A stretch of 64,000 nucleotides of DNA, taken from the NCBI GenBank assembly GCA_028023455.1, contig JAQFVV010000017.1:1796501-1860500 (forward strand), read 5' to 3'. Shown in pieces: positions 34,405 to 47,046 of this stretch. Positions within the stretch are counted from its first letter, which is position 1, and each line of letters begins with the position of its first letter. Under the pieces are notes generated by a model. It did no database searches. It was not told the DNA's origin and saw nothing but the letters and a program-made list of their open reading frames with translations. Origin of the DNA: Epiperipatus broadwayi. Lineage: Eukaryota > Onychophora > Udeonychophora > Euonychophora > Peripatidae. The position numbers and the translations under genes are program-made.

Positions 34405-35855
34405 TATTTATATAAACAATAAAGATTGCAATTTAACCACAGAATTGAAATTATTGATACAAAGAAGTGATATTGGGATTGTCTAATGTTGACTGTTTTT
34501 TAATGATTACTTACAAACCCATTTAACCTTGAGCATTATTACACTTATTATTTAAGTAATAGTACATTTAGAATATGTACATAATTATATGTGTAATAAA
34601 TAAGTAACTAAGTTTTCTATTTAAAATTGTTTAATAGTTTCTTATTTCTATTTTAAAACAGTAGTTTTTAAAGAAATGCTAAAAAAGAATATTCACAATC
34701 ATTGTTTTAAAAAATTATCACAAGTTTTCTTTTTTAACTTTTCACATTAGTTTTAAATAATGAGAATTTCCAAAGAAAAAAAAAATTTAATTGAAAAAAA
34801 AAGTGTATATTGCCCTTTTATAAACATTATTTAAAACAAATGAAAGTTTTAAGATTAATTTTTGATTGTGCTATGTGAAGTTACTGAATATTTTTCATAT
34901 TTTCCTGCCCTCTGTTTCATATCTATCAAACTAGTTGACATACTGAGAAAATAAATGATTCAAATGGATTAGGCTAGTATTATTTATATTTCAATCTTAA
35001 AGTAATTCTATTGAATTTAAATATATTAAACCTCGATTTTAAAATTTATTCTCCCTTGAAAAAGATCAAAAGTTAACAAACAAACTGATTTTCCAAAATC
35101 AATGAAAGCATTCAAAAATAGATAATAATTACATTTGCACATGTTCTTTTCCAAAGTATAAAAGGTTTCCTAGAGAGGATCCTCATTAATTAACACTGTC
35201 ACCTACATAAAATTTCACAAACCAATATCTGAATAATATACACGTGCTGAAATTTTGTCAGTGCAATTATTACAACATAAAGACATTTTGCAAACAAAAT
35301 GAACTAGGTAGCCTGATGATGCAACCTTTCAGTGATAACTCAGAAAAGGTTAATTATTACTTTTTCATTCTTAAGTTTTATATTTTTTAATTAAATATTT
35401 AATATTTATAGTTTATTTTGAATTTAAGATTTAAAAAAAAATGTCTGCTGAAGGAAATTGTTATAATTGCTTATTTCTTCCATGAGATTGAAGTTTTTTG
35501 GGGGGAATCAATTGATAAACTTATTGTTTAAATGTGATTTCAATGATTTAATATATCAAAGCTTGCTTTACTACTGGATTTTTAAGCATTTATCCTAGTG
35601 TTTACACCTTCAGCAGTATTGCATATTTTATTGTAGGCAGTGTATTTCAGTCAGATTAATTCTGTTTCTATGTCACAATAAATGAATTATATTGATACTT
35701 GAAATTCAATCTGCTGTAGGATATGTCTATCCTTTAGGTGACTTTTACTTTAACTTGGAAAATGCTCATGAAGTAGATTTCCAATTTTTTTCTACATATT
35801 TCTATTCTGTAATTTTATTATGCTATTTAAATCATTTGAGTAATAAGGGTAATCT
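34405..35855. other. AT-rich spacer
   Basis: No recognisable gene. The 68-codon ORF at 35692-35898 overlaps the start of the following LINE remnant but is out of its frame. Confidence 0.35.
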
Positions 35856-36480
35856 TATTTCATCCAATACTCCTGTTTATATTGTCAACTGCTGGTAAGT
35901 CCGTTGTTTGTAGAAACAGTTCCCACATTAAATTTCTGGATATTCAATTAAATATTACCATAAGAAATATTATTGTTACTCTCAAGTTTTCTTCTTTGCA
36001 TTGATTTTCTGTTCTTTCACATATTTCTCTGCCACTTACCAGAAAAGAAGTTACCTTGCAGAAAATGCTTAAGAAGCTTTTAAGCAGTTCACCCTTGTCA
36101 ATAACTTGAGCTATAGTTTTACCATTTAAGACCTATCTAAAATCAAGATCTTCTTTTTGGTTCGTCAAACAAGAATCTTTGATTGAAAAATTATAGCCTT
36201 GAAAAATGGAATTCTTATATTATTCTAAACAATTTTTTCCCCCAGATCCAACAGTTAACTTATTTGTATTCAATCTTGCTAACTGCAACTGGAGGACAAC
36301 CTGTAGTTACTGCGCTCATCTGTTTTGTAAATGGAATTGATTACATACCAATCTGTATGTAAATGTGGGCAAGTAGAAACTATAAATCACATCGTTAACG
36401 ATTGCCAAATCTATGTCTGCAATAGTAGCTATGAAAGCTTAATAAAGCTATTGATGATTCTATTTCCTATTTGGATTCTG
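35856..36480 (+). pseudogene. jockey-like LINE RT C-terminal remnant
   Basis: Plus-strand translation from about 35858 gives STAGKSVVCRNSSHIKFLDI, then IRNIIVTLKFSSLH, FSVLSHISLPLTRKEV and LQKMLKKLLSSSPLS. This is the region after the RT domain in jockey-type elements (AEYCAPVWCRSSHTKKVDVQLNNAMR, then WLPVLSNI.PP..RR). After further shifts, CKCGQVETINHIVNDC (about 36360-36405) is the closing CxCG...H...C zinc knuckle. In-frame stops mark it as dead. The 5' three quarters is absent. Confidence 0.7.
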
Positions 36481-37390
36481 TGTACTTTCCTTTATCATAA
36501 TTTGTGAATAATTAAGCTCATTAAAAATAAAAATCAATATTTTAAATAATAATGCAATTGGACATACAGTCACCATTATTAGTAAGCATGTTACTGACGG
36601 TAATTAGATAATTATTTGATTTTTATAGTGAATTTTTGCTAAACATATCAGTTAACTTTCTTTTAATGGGCTTCTACATTTAAATTAGTATTATGAAATT
36701 CATATAAACTTAAATATTTTATAAGTTTTATAAATTAAAAAAAATTATATTTAATAAATTTTATTTATAATAATTTTTATCTTTACAAATTCCTGGCATT
36801 ATAAAATCTAATATTGACTTTGCAATAAAAACAATTTTGTATATATATATTTTATCACTTTGATTGTAATCATCCTCTATTAAGAATAACACATTATTTA
36901 ATTCTTTAACTCTACTTAATTATTTTAAATCTAACTTAAAATAGTTACTGATAGATGACACTAAAGAGAAATTATTATTTGTACATATTACAGATATTTT
37001 TGGTTTATATTTTTAACAATTTTTATTATTTATTTTGTCATATCATAAATCTGCATATCTGACAGACTTAAGCTTGGTTTAAATACAAGGCTGTCTTATA
37101 CTATGCTATGAAATGCTATCTTTGAAGCATCCACTTTCATGTACACTCATTCATGCTCACACATGTAGATATAAATTATGATTGTATCTTCATTATTGAA
37201 TTATTTTAATAATGGAGAAAAAATGGGTACTGATATAGTATGTGTTGGACATGCTTATTTCGCTGTAGTTATTGAAACTCTAATTGGAAAATTGAACATT
37301 TTTTTATATTTTCTTTACAAAATGAATATGAGCAATGTAAAATAATGTATTTTTACAATAAAATATTTGATTTTTATAAAATAATCTGAA
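36481..37390. other. AT-rich spacer
   Basis: No gene seen. A phrase aaatgggtactgatatag at about 37221-37240 recurs at about 59888. Confidence 0.35.
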
Positions 37391-37788
37391 AATAAATATG
37401 CATCACAGGATTCAAGTCTTGATGTTATGTACCAAAGAAATTACATGTACCCTGAGTGTTCAACTTGAAAAGAGGGTCCTATTGTCACAACTTCTATATG
37501 CTGTACTGGTGCAAGTGATCTATTTACATTATTGAGAGAATATAGATGTGTGGCTCAGTCATATACTGTAATGTACATTTGATCCACAGAAACTTCAATG
37601 CGAGAAGGCTTCAACATTTAGCCCTCAACTATCACTTGCATTATGTTGATCCATTGACTGGAGGTTTGCACGCTATTGAACAATCACATGTTGAAGCCAA
37701 AATCAAAATCCCAAAGAAGATGAATCACATCTCCAGAATTGCTATTTTCATTTTGATCACATATGTTGGAAAATGTCCAGCAAAATAG
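37391..37788 (+). pseudogene. second Merlin/ISXO2-like transposase remnant
   Basis: RRLQHLALNYHLHYVDPLTGG (37600-37665) followed by LHAIEQSHVEAKIKIPKK matches the C-terminal catalytic block (VNHS.NFVDP.TGAHTQNIE..W..K). The catalytic Glu would be in AIEQS. Upstream fragments (TTSICCTGASDLFTLL at about 37480-37530) fit the region between the two Asp residues. The two Asp positions themselves are not recovered and frames are broken. It is more diverged from the 170-1030 copy than two recent insertions would be, so it belongs to a different subfamily or is older. Confidence 0.55.
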
Positions 37789-40700
37789 GTCTTTTTGTAA
37801 CCTATCTTCAGGACATTCATGCTTTTTATCACTGGTAAAGAAGAAAAGGTTTAATTTATCTTTTTTATTTCACTTTTTTTAAAATAAAAGAACCCTTGAA
37901 CTACATTAATATCAGTTTTTAGTTTTACTTAAACTCCAACTTTGTATTCTACAATTTATTCATTAAATTATGCACTTAGTGTATAATTTGTTTTTGATAT
38001 TATTTTTTTATAAAAATCATTATTTATGTTGACCTTATTACTATTGTCTGTTTTTGTAAAAATTGACACTTATGCTGAACTTATTTTGTCTTCGTTTTGA
38101 AAGAAAAAGTATGTAATTTAATATTTTTTATAAAAATAGACAATAGTGTTCAATTTATCTATTAATTTTTTCAGCGTGCCTTTGGTAGCTCCACACAGTA
38201 TGCAAAAGCAGAAACTATAGTAGAGCTTATGCTATAATCTGAAAAAATATTTACTGTGCTTTATTTGTCTATTGAAAGCGAATCATTTTAAATAAAATGC
38301 TAGATTTAAAATTCTACTGTCTGTAAATATAGTTGAAGATTAGTAAATGATGTAAATAAGATACATTTTTTAATTCTTTTATATATTATTGCACACACAT
38401 GTACATAAATATCCAACAATTTCACATTCATTTCAATTTATAAAATTTCAATTTTAAGAAACATTGCAGGCAATTAGAATTAATATTATATAAATTCTTT
38501 CTTCTTCTGTCATCATTAATTCTATTTTGTTTTATTGATTTTATCTCACTTATCAACATTCAAAATTTTTTATATCCTGTATATAAAAAGAATCCAGTAA
38601 TCAGTTATATTATCACAAATTTAATAATAAGTGAAGGTACTTCTGAAGAATGTTTTCAATTTACCATCTGGCATTACTAGAAAAAAATAATAAATATTTT
38701 GTTGCTTTATTTTTTTTAATCTATTTAATTGTAAAGTAATTAATATATATTTGCAAAAAAAAATTATCAGTAAACTTTTATTATTTTTATTATCATCAAA
38801 AGAGAGAAAAATAACTCCAAATCAGATTATCCCATGGCCATTGAAATGTAATTAAAGCTGTTTGAGGAGAGGGTGAAGGGATATGTCTTTTTCTAAAAAG
38901 TATTGATAATAGTATATATGTATTGCAAATGCATACAAAAATTGGACATAGTAATGGAAACACTTTTCATCTTAATCGAATTGTTAATATTGTTAGAAAA
39001 AAATGAAAATAAATTTATTAATGTAAAAAATTTTTTTATTATTGTCAGAACCTTAAAAATGTGAAAAAATATCATAGGAGGGTAATGTCCATTTTATAAT
39101 TTTATGAGAGAAAAAAAAATAATTTGGTTTGTCTTATGAGTTTAAAAGATATAAAATGGTTCATTTCTGATTATTTGATGCATTGGTGTTCAAAACTGCT
39201 GAATTCTTTACATGACAATATTGTTGGTGCTGAGTGTATTTAGAATTAGCTGTGATTCGAAGTCAGTGGTTATGAAGAAATTGCAATCTATGTTAATGTC
39301 CATCTCATCGCTCCATTCTGCACTTCAACAGATGAATGTCCATGGTTTTAATTGCCACTCATTGAAGTTCTTGATTTCTGATGAAAATGTTATGGTGCAT
39401 AAGTAATGATTTTTTTTTATAAGTATAAGAATTGGATGATATTGTGATTAGTCAATTATCATTTCCATTTTCAAATTATGTCAAACGATTTTCCAAAAAA
39501 GCAAATCAATGGAACTACTTTCCCCAAGTGTGAAACATGTAAATGGATCTGTTAAGATTTGAGCATTTTTAGAATAGTTTTTCTATATAAGCGTACCACA
39601 TCCAGACTTTATAAATATTTTAAGTCAATTTGTCCCATAATGCAGTACTCTTGTGATAATTCTTCATTTTAAACAATTGTTTTGACGACCAGTGGGATGT
39701 TCGTTCATGACTTCCAAAGCTTTTCCAATCATGTTTAAATTACTTTGAGCTTTTGATGAATATTTTTGAAAAAGTGAGAAGTCGATATTCCCCACTGACA
39801 TCTCTTAACGGATTTCAGACTTTTCTTTATAAAAATGGCTTAATATTTCTCTACATACTGTTCAAATGTTATGTAATTTCATCTCGTATAAAATTTTGAC
39901 TGATAAGTAGTAGCATTACACTAAATTATCATGGATAGTCTCATTATTTTATCTAATCCCTAAATATAGGTAACTTATTCTTTCAGTATGAAAAAAATAT
40001 TACTTTAAAGTAAAACTTAAAAACATTAATCATTTTAAGGTAGTTTTTTTTTGGTAAAACTATAAGTAGTTATTGCAGATTATGTAAGTTGATAGAATAT
40101 AGATCCTAGGAAGTTTTTGATTCTTCTAAAAAGTAGTAGATATTTTAATAATTATGAATCCAAAAATATTTGAATCAATTATATATGGAAATTAAAAACA
40201 TTTTCTTTTAATGTGAGAGATTTAAATGTCTTGGCTTTTGGCTCAATAAGATTTCTGCAGTTAGTCTTTTTTTGTACTATGATTTTCATACAAGAATTCA
40301 AGTTCATGATCCAAAATGACTCATGTATGTAAAAATCAATATATTACTTTTAAAAAAACTAAACAAATGTTAATCTAACATAACAATCTTCATTTTGAAA
40401 TCACTTAAAATTAAAACTTTAATTGTTTTGTTTTTTAATATTCAAAGCAAAACATAATGCACAGTAAAAAAAGCCTTAGATCATCACGATATAAACTCGG
40501 GAGATATTCTCATATTCTGAAAAATATTTATTAAATTGCAGCAGAGATTAGATTACAAGGTGATGGTAAGATTAATATTGAAAAGAATATTATAAGTGAT
40601 TCCATATTTTAAAAAAAATATATAATTGTTTTATAAGTGGTAAATAGAGATTAAATCATTTAGATTTTACATATGATAGTTTAAAGTTGTAATTATAAAT

Positions 40701-40805
40701 TTATTTCACCGCACATTGATTACATAAGTAATATTTACTAAGGCAATAAACTGTTAAGCATGTGCACTTGAAAATGCAAAGGTAGGGACCTCTACAGGTC
40801 TTAAC
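37789..40805. other. AT-rich spacer
   Basis: 39200-39900 is less AT-rich and has short ORFs on both strands, but I could not assign a family. The remainder shows A/T tracts only. Confidence 0.35.
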
Positions 40806-41560
40806 CACAAGTTTACTCTTTTGCAAATAGTGGTTCAGAAATTGGAAATGTAAGAGTCGTCAGGTGAAAATAAAGTAATAGGACTAAAGATAAATGCTAA
40901 AAAGAGTAAAATAGTGTTCAGTGGATTTTGAAGAAAATTAAGATTGATAGTGATTGAAAGGAAAGGTTAGCAACTATAAGTACCTTGATTACATTATCGA
41001 TATCAAAGAAAACACAATGGATGAAATTAATTATTGAATTAAACATGAGTGGAGTGCTTCTGGTAGGAATAGTTTAATATTAAAAGTAAATATAGCTATG
41101 TGTTTGAAAAGGGAAGTTTTTTAGTAAATGAGTTATGCCAGTTTTTACTTACCAATCTGAGGTTTGGTGTACTTCACAGAAGAATAATTTAGAGATTTCA
41201 AACACTTCATGAAGTATTGAGAAATGTATATTAGAAATAAAAAGAAAAGATCATGAATACAATATATGGGGAGTGAGAGGAGAAACAGGTAACATTGACA
41301 AAATTAAGAAACTGGAATGGAATTGGGCTGGAGGTATTGCTAAAAGAGATGATACTAGATGGACAATTGAAGTCTTAAACGGGAAGCCAAGAGATTATGA
41401 AAGACCTGAGAGAAATCATATGTGAGATGCAGGAATGGAATAATGAAGTTTGTCGGTGATTTGTGGAGAAGAAAGGCTAGAAATTAGAGAAACTGGATTA
41501 AATTTGGAGATATATTAATCCTGCACTGGATTAATGAGGGTGGAAAATGATAATGGTGAA
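40806..41560 (+). pseudogene. RTE-like LINE 3' remnant (second copy)
   Basis: The same family as 13627-14870 but much more decayed. GLKINAKKSKIVFSGF (about 40877-40930) corresponds to GLKINVKKTNIMFNGF. KHNG/MDEIN and KHEWSASGRN (about 41040-41080) correspond to MGEINHRIKLGWSAFGRN. LEWNWAGGIAKRDDTRW (about 41310-41365) corresponds to LKWSWAGHIARRDDNRW. Nucleotide similarity to the first copy continues to the WINEG-like end near 41545 and an AATGATAATGG tail. The RT catalytic block is barely visible near 40820. Dead copy. Confidence 0.75.
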
Positions 41561-42005
41561 TTAATATTATTTAGTTTATAATCAAACATGGAGAACAGAA
41601 ATGCTTTTGGAATATATTTAATTATAATTATAATTGTTAACATTTGTCTTTGATGTAAATTTGATAATTATTATGTTATTAGTTGCCATTTATAAATGGA
41701 TAGGATGTTTAAGATTGACTCCGTTTTGCAATAATTATACCAAAGCCCATTTATGAAAGGCAAATGTTATATTTATTACATGCTTGTCTTGTAGTATGAT
41801 TATTTCACACACTGTGGTCTGTTTTTTAACTTCTTCAATATCAAACTTTTTGTTTTCTAAAAATACTTTTATATTCTTATATTTTTCTTGTAGTCTATCC
41901 TAGTCATATCTAATGAAAGCAACCATCTTTTAGATTGACCTTAAGATAATGTTTATAACAAAAATTTGTTACAGGAAACTTATTCATATTCATAAAATAT
42001 TTATA

Positions 42006-42092
42006 TGCCACTCAGTGCAAGCCAGAGGAATCAATGGATGAGCAAGCATGAGAAATGGTGATCATGTGATGTTTACCAGTGTGATATTCCTG
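42006..42092. repeat. copy of the PLE-associated repeat of 2.7-3.2 kb
   Basis: Contains gccactcagtgcaagccagaggaatcaatggatg and atggtgatcatgtgatgttta, matching parts of 3060-3190 with the centre deleted. The full string is not contiguous with the original. Confidence 0.55.
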
Positions 42093-42825
42093 ATAGATAG
42101 CATTGGAGTTTATTTTTTAGTCTCTATTATTTTTCTTATTCTGAAAGTGAAGGATCCCATTAAACTTTATATAATTATTTATTAAACCAAATAATTCTAC
42201 GAATTGGAATTTATTAGAAGCTAAGATCGAAATTTGTTTTCAATAATCACAGTTCCTACAGTAAATTTTTTTATCCATATATTAACTTTAGCATTATTTT
42301 AAATTAAAGCCAAGGATTTAAAAAACAAATTATATAAATTTATTAAGAAGCACCTACTTGGCAAAGTTGATTTTTTGATTTTTGTTTGTGTTTTTTATTT
42401 TATCTCTAAGAGCAGTCATTAATAGTAATACAGCCATCACCTCAAACCTCTTATGGCTAGTTACATGATTTATATGTATCCTAGGTTAAATTAATAATAT
42501 TAATTTGGTGGTTCCTATTAAATATCTGAGTAAACTTGTTTTACACCTTTTTTTTTTTTTTAAATGTAGTGCCTAATACATTTATAATCATCTTAAAGAA
42601 TCTTATAACTTATGTAAAAACTTATTTTTCAATCATGAGACAAGTAAATAATCCTTATAAATAGAATTTTCTTTTATATTCAAACACTCCATTGGCTTAA
42701 AGTATTGATTAAAAGAGTATCCATATATAATCTATAAAAGCAAAAAAAAGACAATGCGCACAATATTATGTGTACTTTACACCTCATTCTTCAGAACATT
42801 TCTAGAAAATATTTAATGTCATAAA

Positions 42826-43400
42826 TAGTCTATGTATATAGTGCTTGACTGTGTATGCAATAAAGAAGGGAAGAAACCTCCAGTCATGCACTTTTTACGA
42901 ATTTACATGCACTCACCCATAAGCATCAGTTTAAAAAGGTAAGTAGACCACTTATGCTTACAGCTTATTGTTATAGAAGTCAGCCTTTGCTTACCATTCT
43001 GAAATCAAAGCTTTAACCTATTGTATGCATGATATATAACTTGACAAATGAATTGTACAAACTTATTCTCTTTATAGCAGGAGAGAAATAGAATCTCATT
43101 TTTAATCATCTATAATTAAAAAAAATAAATATTAAATTTTGAATTTACTGTAAAAAGTCTATTTACATAGTGCTTGACTATATATGAAATAAATAGGGGA
43201 ATAACATCCAGTCATACACACACTCACCTATACGTACCAGTTTAAAAAGCATGAATGGAGCAATTATGTTTAGAGCTTATCGTTATATAAGCCAACTTTT
43301 GCTCAACTTGCTGAAATCAGAGCTGTAGCCTATTGGGTGTCTGATATAGAACTTAACAAATGAATCGTCCAACTTATTCATTTTATAGCAGGAAAGAGAT
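42826..43400 (+). repeat. direct tandem duplication, two units about 329 bp apart
   Basis: Unit 1 (42826-43091) and unit 2 (43155-43400) share the order agtctat, tagtgcttgact, atccagtcat, actcacc, cagtttaaaaag, agcttat-gttat, ctgaaatca, cctattg and ctt-acaaatgaat, then tttatagcagga. Similarity is about 75-80 % by eye, so the duplication is old. A 64-bp AT-rich spacer separates them. No coding or ribozyme motif found. Confidence 0.75.
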
Positions 43401-44296
43401 ATTTAAATCGTTTAAAATAGTAACTTAAATAAACAATAATTTGAAAATTAAACAGCCTGCAATATCTTGAAGCAAGCTTTTCCCAAATATTAAATTGAGG
43501 TAACTTTTTATTATATTTAATCTAAAATTGTGTTTGTAACACATATCCTTTCATCTCATGATAAAAATCTCTTTTTGCAAAGAAAAAAAAGATCCTCTGC
43601 AAAAATATTCGCCAGAAACCAGATCATTTGACATTTATTGATCTGCTCTGCCTGCAAACCAACTCATAACTGTTACGCAAATTAATATGGTTTATTAACT
43701 CTATATTAAAATTTTAGAAATATTTTAAATTTAGCTAGTACTGCTTTAAATATTTTTTTCTCTAATAAACGTTTGGGGGGGGGGGGCACAAAATATTTGA
43801 GTATGGCCTTGAACTTTGTGTAATAGAGAAAGCAAGAATAACTTGATGAAATAAGCTTTGAAATCATGTAGCTATATAAAATGAAATGATTGCAACATTT
43901 AGTTTCTTATTCAAAAGTGATTTATTGAGAAATTTCTTCCATAGTTTTCACCTCTTTTTAGGGGATCTTTTATTTTTCATGATTGCCGGATCATGTTTAG
44001 TTTCTGTCCAAAGATTGGTGATGATTGCATTTCAGTTGCAGATTTCTATCATCTAATTGAATTGTTGAATGCTTTTTAAAAAATTCAAATTTTATTTATA
44101 CTTTTCCAAATACATTTAATTATTAATAACACACAGGTTAATATAATTTTATATTCACTTGCATATTATTATTAACAGTTGGATGCATTCGCAAAGATAT
44201 AAATAAAGTTTGTATTCTTTGTAAAAACAGTTAACACTTCAACTTGATAATAGAAATAGTCCAACTTGTAACTACAAATAATATTTAGTTAGTCAA
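43401..44296. other. AT-rich spacer
   Basis: No gene; a 12-bp G run lies near 43774-43785. Confidence 0.4.
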
Positions 44297-44399
44297 GCAT
44301 TGGTGGTCAAGAGGTCAGCGATGGCTGCTGTACAAGCAGTTGTCCCAGGTTAGTGGGTTCGCTTCCCAGCTGATGCTATGATATATGAGAAAAAAAATA
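44297..44399 (+). mobile_element. tRNA-derived SINE
   Basis: gcattggtggtcaagaggtc opens the copy. gtgggttcgcttcccagc is the B-box-like part, then gatgctatgatatatgag and poly-A. It has an internal insertion (tacaagcagttgtccc) matching the loop part of the 44501-44609 copy. Confidence 0.75.
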
Positions 44400-44500
44400 A
44401 ATTAGTTGTTGTTTTCTTTAGATAAGTCGTAGTGTTTTATATGGAGGAAGAATAAATAATTCATTTTATTATTTCACTTATTAAAAAATAAAACAATTTC

Positions 44501-44609
44501 TTTTTTTTTTTTTAAGTGTCATAGCATCGGCCGGGACGCGAACCCGCAACCCGGGCAACTGCCTGCAAGTGCAAGGCAGTCGCGCTGACCTCTTGACCAC
44601 CAATGCAAG
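44501..44609 (-). mobile_element. tRNA-derived SINE with 8-bp target duplication
   Basis: Minus strand: tggtggtcaagaggtcagcg (A-box-like), actgccttgcac, then gcgggttcgcgtcccggc (B-box-like), gatgctatgacactt and a poly-A tail (poly-T on the plus strand at 44501). Flanked by acaatttc on both sides (44493-44500 and 44610-44617). It is the best-preserved copy, with CpGs intact, so it is young. Convergent with the copy 100 bp to its left. Confidence 0.82.
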
Positions 44610-44617
44610 ACAATTTC

Positions 44618-45849
44618 ATTTGCTATAGCTGAATTATTTAAAAATTTTTGCTTTTTTTTTCTGTTTTATCTGTGACCCAATGCATTGAGATGTCGTCATT
44701 CATCCCTATGTAAGGTTCAATTATTTTTAATCGTCATTTATTTACAGACTAACCATATTTATGTAGAAACAGATAAAATGATAGCTGATATTATGTAAAA
44801 GATGAAATTTAAATGTAAGACAACTTTTCGTAATGCACAGATAAAATGTTAAATATCAAGAATAACAATCAATCTAATAAAATATGGTCATTACTATTTA
44901 AAAAAAAAAAAGAATTTAATTTTAAAAATTATTAATGGTATTAATAAATAAGTTTTAATATATTGGATTGGCTAACCTCATGATCTATAAGTAAAGTGTA
45001 TGGTTTTCATATATGATTCATAATGATTAATTTCTCGATATTTAAAAATGTTAAATAATACACACAGAAAACATTGGAAATGCTCTTCACTTGATAGGAT
45101 AAAACCCTATAGACTAAATGGCCAAATATGGTTTTAATCATTGTCCACATGTTCATAAATTAAACAAACTTATATGTGTTTGAATTGACTAACATCATCA
45201 TATATGTGATATACATGATCAGATTAATGTAAATGGACCACTACTATGATTTCTGGAATGGGAAGTTATATGTCTTCAATTTCTGGTGATAACTAATGTC
45301 TTAATGTAATTGATATGAAATTAATTGTTTTTTGTTTATATATACAAGCACCTCTGATTTTGTTGACTGGTCTCCTTTGAGATTGATATGTAAATGTCCT
45401 TTTTGTAAATGATTCTTATGGTTTGTGAATAAAATTTCCTTTGGAAAGATTAAATAAGTGTTAAATAACAATTACTTTATGTTCACATAAAGTTATGATT
45501 AAAATATATATAATATGATAATACTTATGAAAATAAAAACGTAAATATTAGACACTGCAAAATAGGTTCCCAAATATGTATTCAAAATCAGTTTGATGTA
45601 ATATGAAAGTGCAAATATATATCATCTGTATGTAAATATATAATGCAGTAACAATATTCATGGGTAATATTTACATGCATGGTTAGGAATGATTAGCCTT
45701 ATTTCTGTCTGAAAAATAATTGTGATATAAGAATTTATCCGAGCTTTTACAAGTTAGTGATTTTATTATGGAAAAATAAACTAACTTCATCCAAGATTAT
45801 CTTTTATATATGTGTTTGTGTGTGTTGATTAATTTTTTTGGTACTCATC
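44618..45849. other. AT-rich spacer
   Basis: No gene recognised. Confidence 0.4.
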
Positions 45850-46550
45850 TTTTAGCTAAAGATGCCGCTCTATGGCGCGGTTTTCCCACCAAAACACATA
45901 AAAATGCTGTTTCCACGGCCGACCCGTTCGAACCCGCGTTTTCTATAATACAACTTTTTTGTTGTGTTACAGAATGCAGGCCCCTATGTCGTGTCGCAGT
46001 ACAGCATGTATGTCGCATCGCAGCAAATACTTTTTCCAAATTCGCACAATTTATAAAATAATTACGGCTTGATGAGAGAGTTTGTATTTGAATTGTATTG
46101 AAATGTTGTTTTGATTGGATTTTCGTTTATTTTAAACTATTGAAATGTTCAGATTTTTTTAAAGCAATAATTATAAGACTTTGTACAACGTACTGTATTG
46201 AACTTTTATTTGGGAAAATGTTAAATATCTATGTTTTTATTGAGTTGCAATTAGGTAACGTGTCAAGTAATGTACTGTTGGTAACATTCCATGAGACAAA
46301 GAAGATTCTACCGTCTATATATTTTTGAAGTAAAAAAGAGCGGTATGAAAAAAATATCCAGTAAGAAAAGTCCAAATATACAGGTTTTTTTGTAAATTTC
46401 ATAAAGAGCAAATATTATAAACATGTTTAATAAGTAAAGAAGACATTTGTATGTATTTGTAGTTGTTTAAAAAAGTTTGAGTTTCTTTCTTTTGTCCAAG
46501 TACGGTTACGATTTTGAATTTTTTTATTTTAGCATTGCAAACAACAGAAC

Positions 46551-46610
46551 ACTAACCCTAAAAGTAACCCTAACCCTAAAACTAAACCTAACCCTAAATC
46601 TAACCATAAC
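46551..46610 (+). repeat. interstitial telomere-like tract
   Basis: About ten degenerate 6-bp units: TAACCC, TAACCC, TAAAAC, TAAACC, TAACCC, TAAATC, TAACCA and similar, all in one phase. TTAGGG-type telomere units on the opposite strand. Confidence 0.75.
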
Positions 46611-46656
46611 AACTTTTACTTTTATTACGATTATTATTTTTTAGTTAAACAACAAC

Positions 46657-46798
46657 AAAAAAAGTCGTAACACAAGTAAAAAAATATCCGACAGAAAATT
46701 GATAAAAAAAAAAAGCCGTAACACAAGTAAAAAAATATCCGATAGAAAATTGATTAAAAAAAGCCGTAGCACAATTTAAAAAGTATATGATATAAAAA
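46657..46798 (+). repeat. tandem repeat, three units of about 50 bp
   Basis: Each unit has aaaagccgtaacacaagtaa followed by aaatatccgayagaaaattg. Unit starts (gtcgtaac/gccgtaac/gccgtagc) are at 46664, 46715 and 46763. The last unit is partial and diverged. Confidence 0.85.
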
Positions 46799-47046
46799 AC
46801 ACGAATCAAATTGTAATTTGTTGATTTTATTTTACATTTATTATTATCATTTAAATTGTATACGTTAATAAAAAATAATATTTAAAAAAGACGATTTTGT
46901 TTTGTTTTTATTTTCGCATTACAAAAAAGCACAGAAAAATTATTAAAATCAACGGCCCGTGAATGTTCATATTTTATAGTTTTAGCGTGAAAATGATGAC
47001 ATCCAACGGCATCTTTAGCTATAAGACAAGCACCATTTTTTCTTTT

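Larger units (their letters stand above)
45850..47046. repeat. about 1.2-kb segment bounded by inverted repeats
   Basis: The left end at 45852 (ttttagctaaagatgccg) recurs inverted at the right end (cggcatctttagctataag, 47007-47025). Weaker inverted similarity extends inward for about 90 bp, including acggccg near 45918 and its counterpart near 46953. Inside lie a TAACCC-like tract and a 50-bp tandem repeat. The left end is clearly less AT-rich than the surroundings. No transposase ORF; opposing ORFs of 60-80 codons there look like chance. Confidence 0.55.

Noticed and set aside
39200-39900. Possible Tc1/mariner or other transposase relic
   Set aside because: Both strands translated; no DDE block, TIR or TA duplication could be defended.
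40855-40885. TCGTCAG as a minus-strand hammerhead box
   Set aside because: No GAAA partner; it lies inside LINE coding sequence.
45810-46061. Opposing ORFs of 83 and 64 codons
   Set aside because: Both strands open by chance in the less AT-rich end of an inverted-repeat segment; no domain features.
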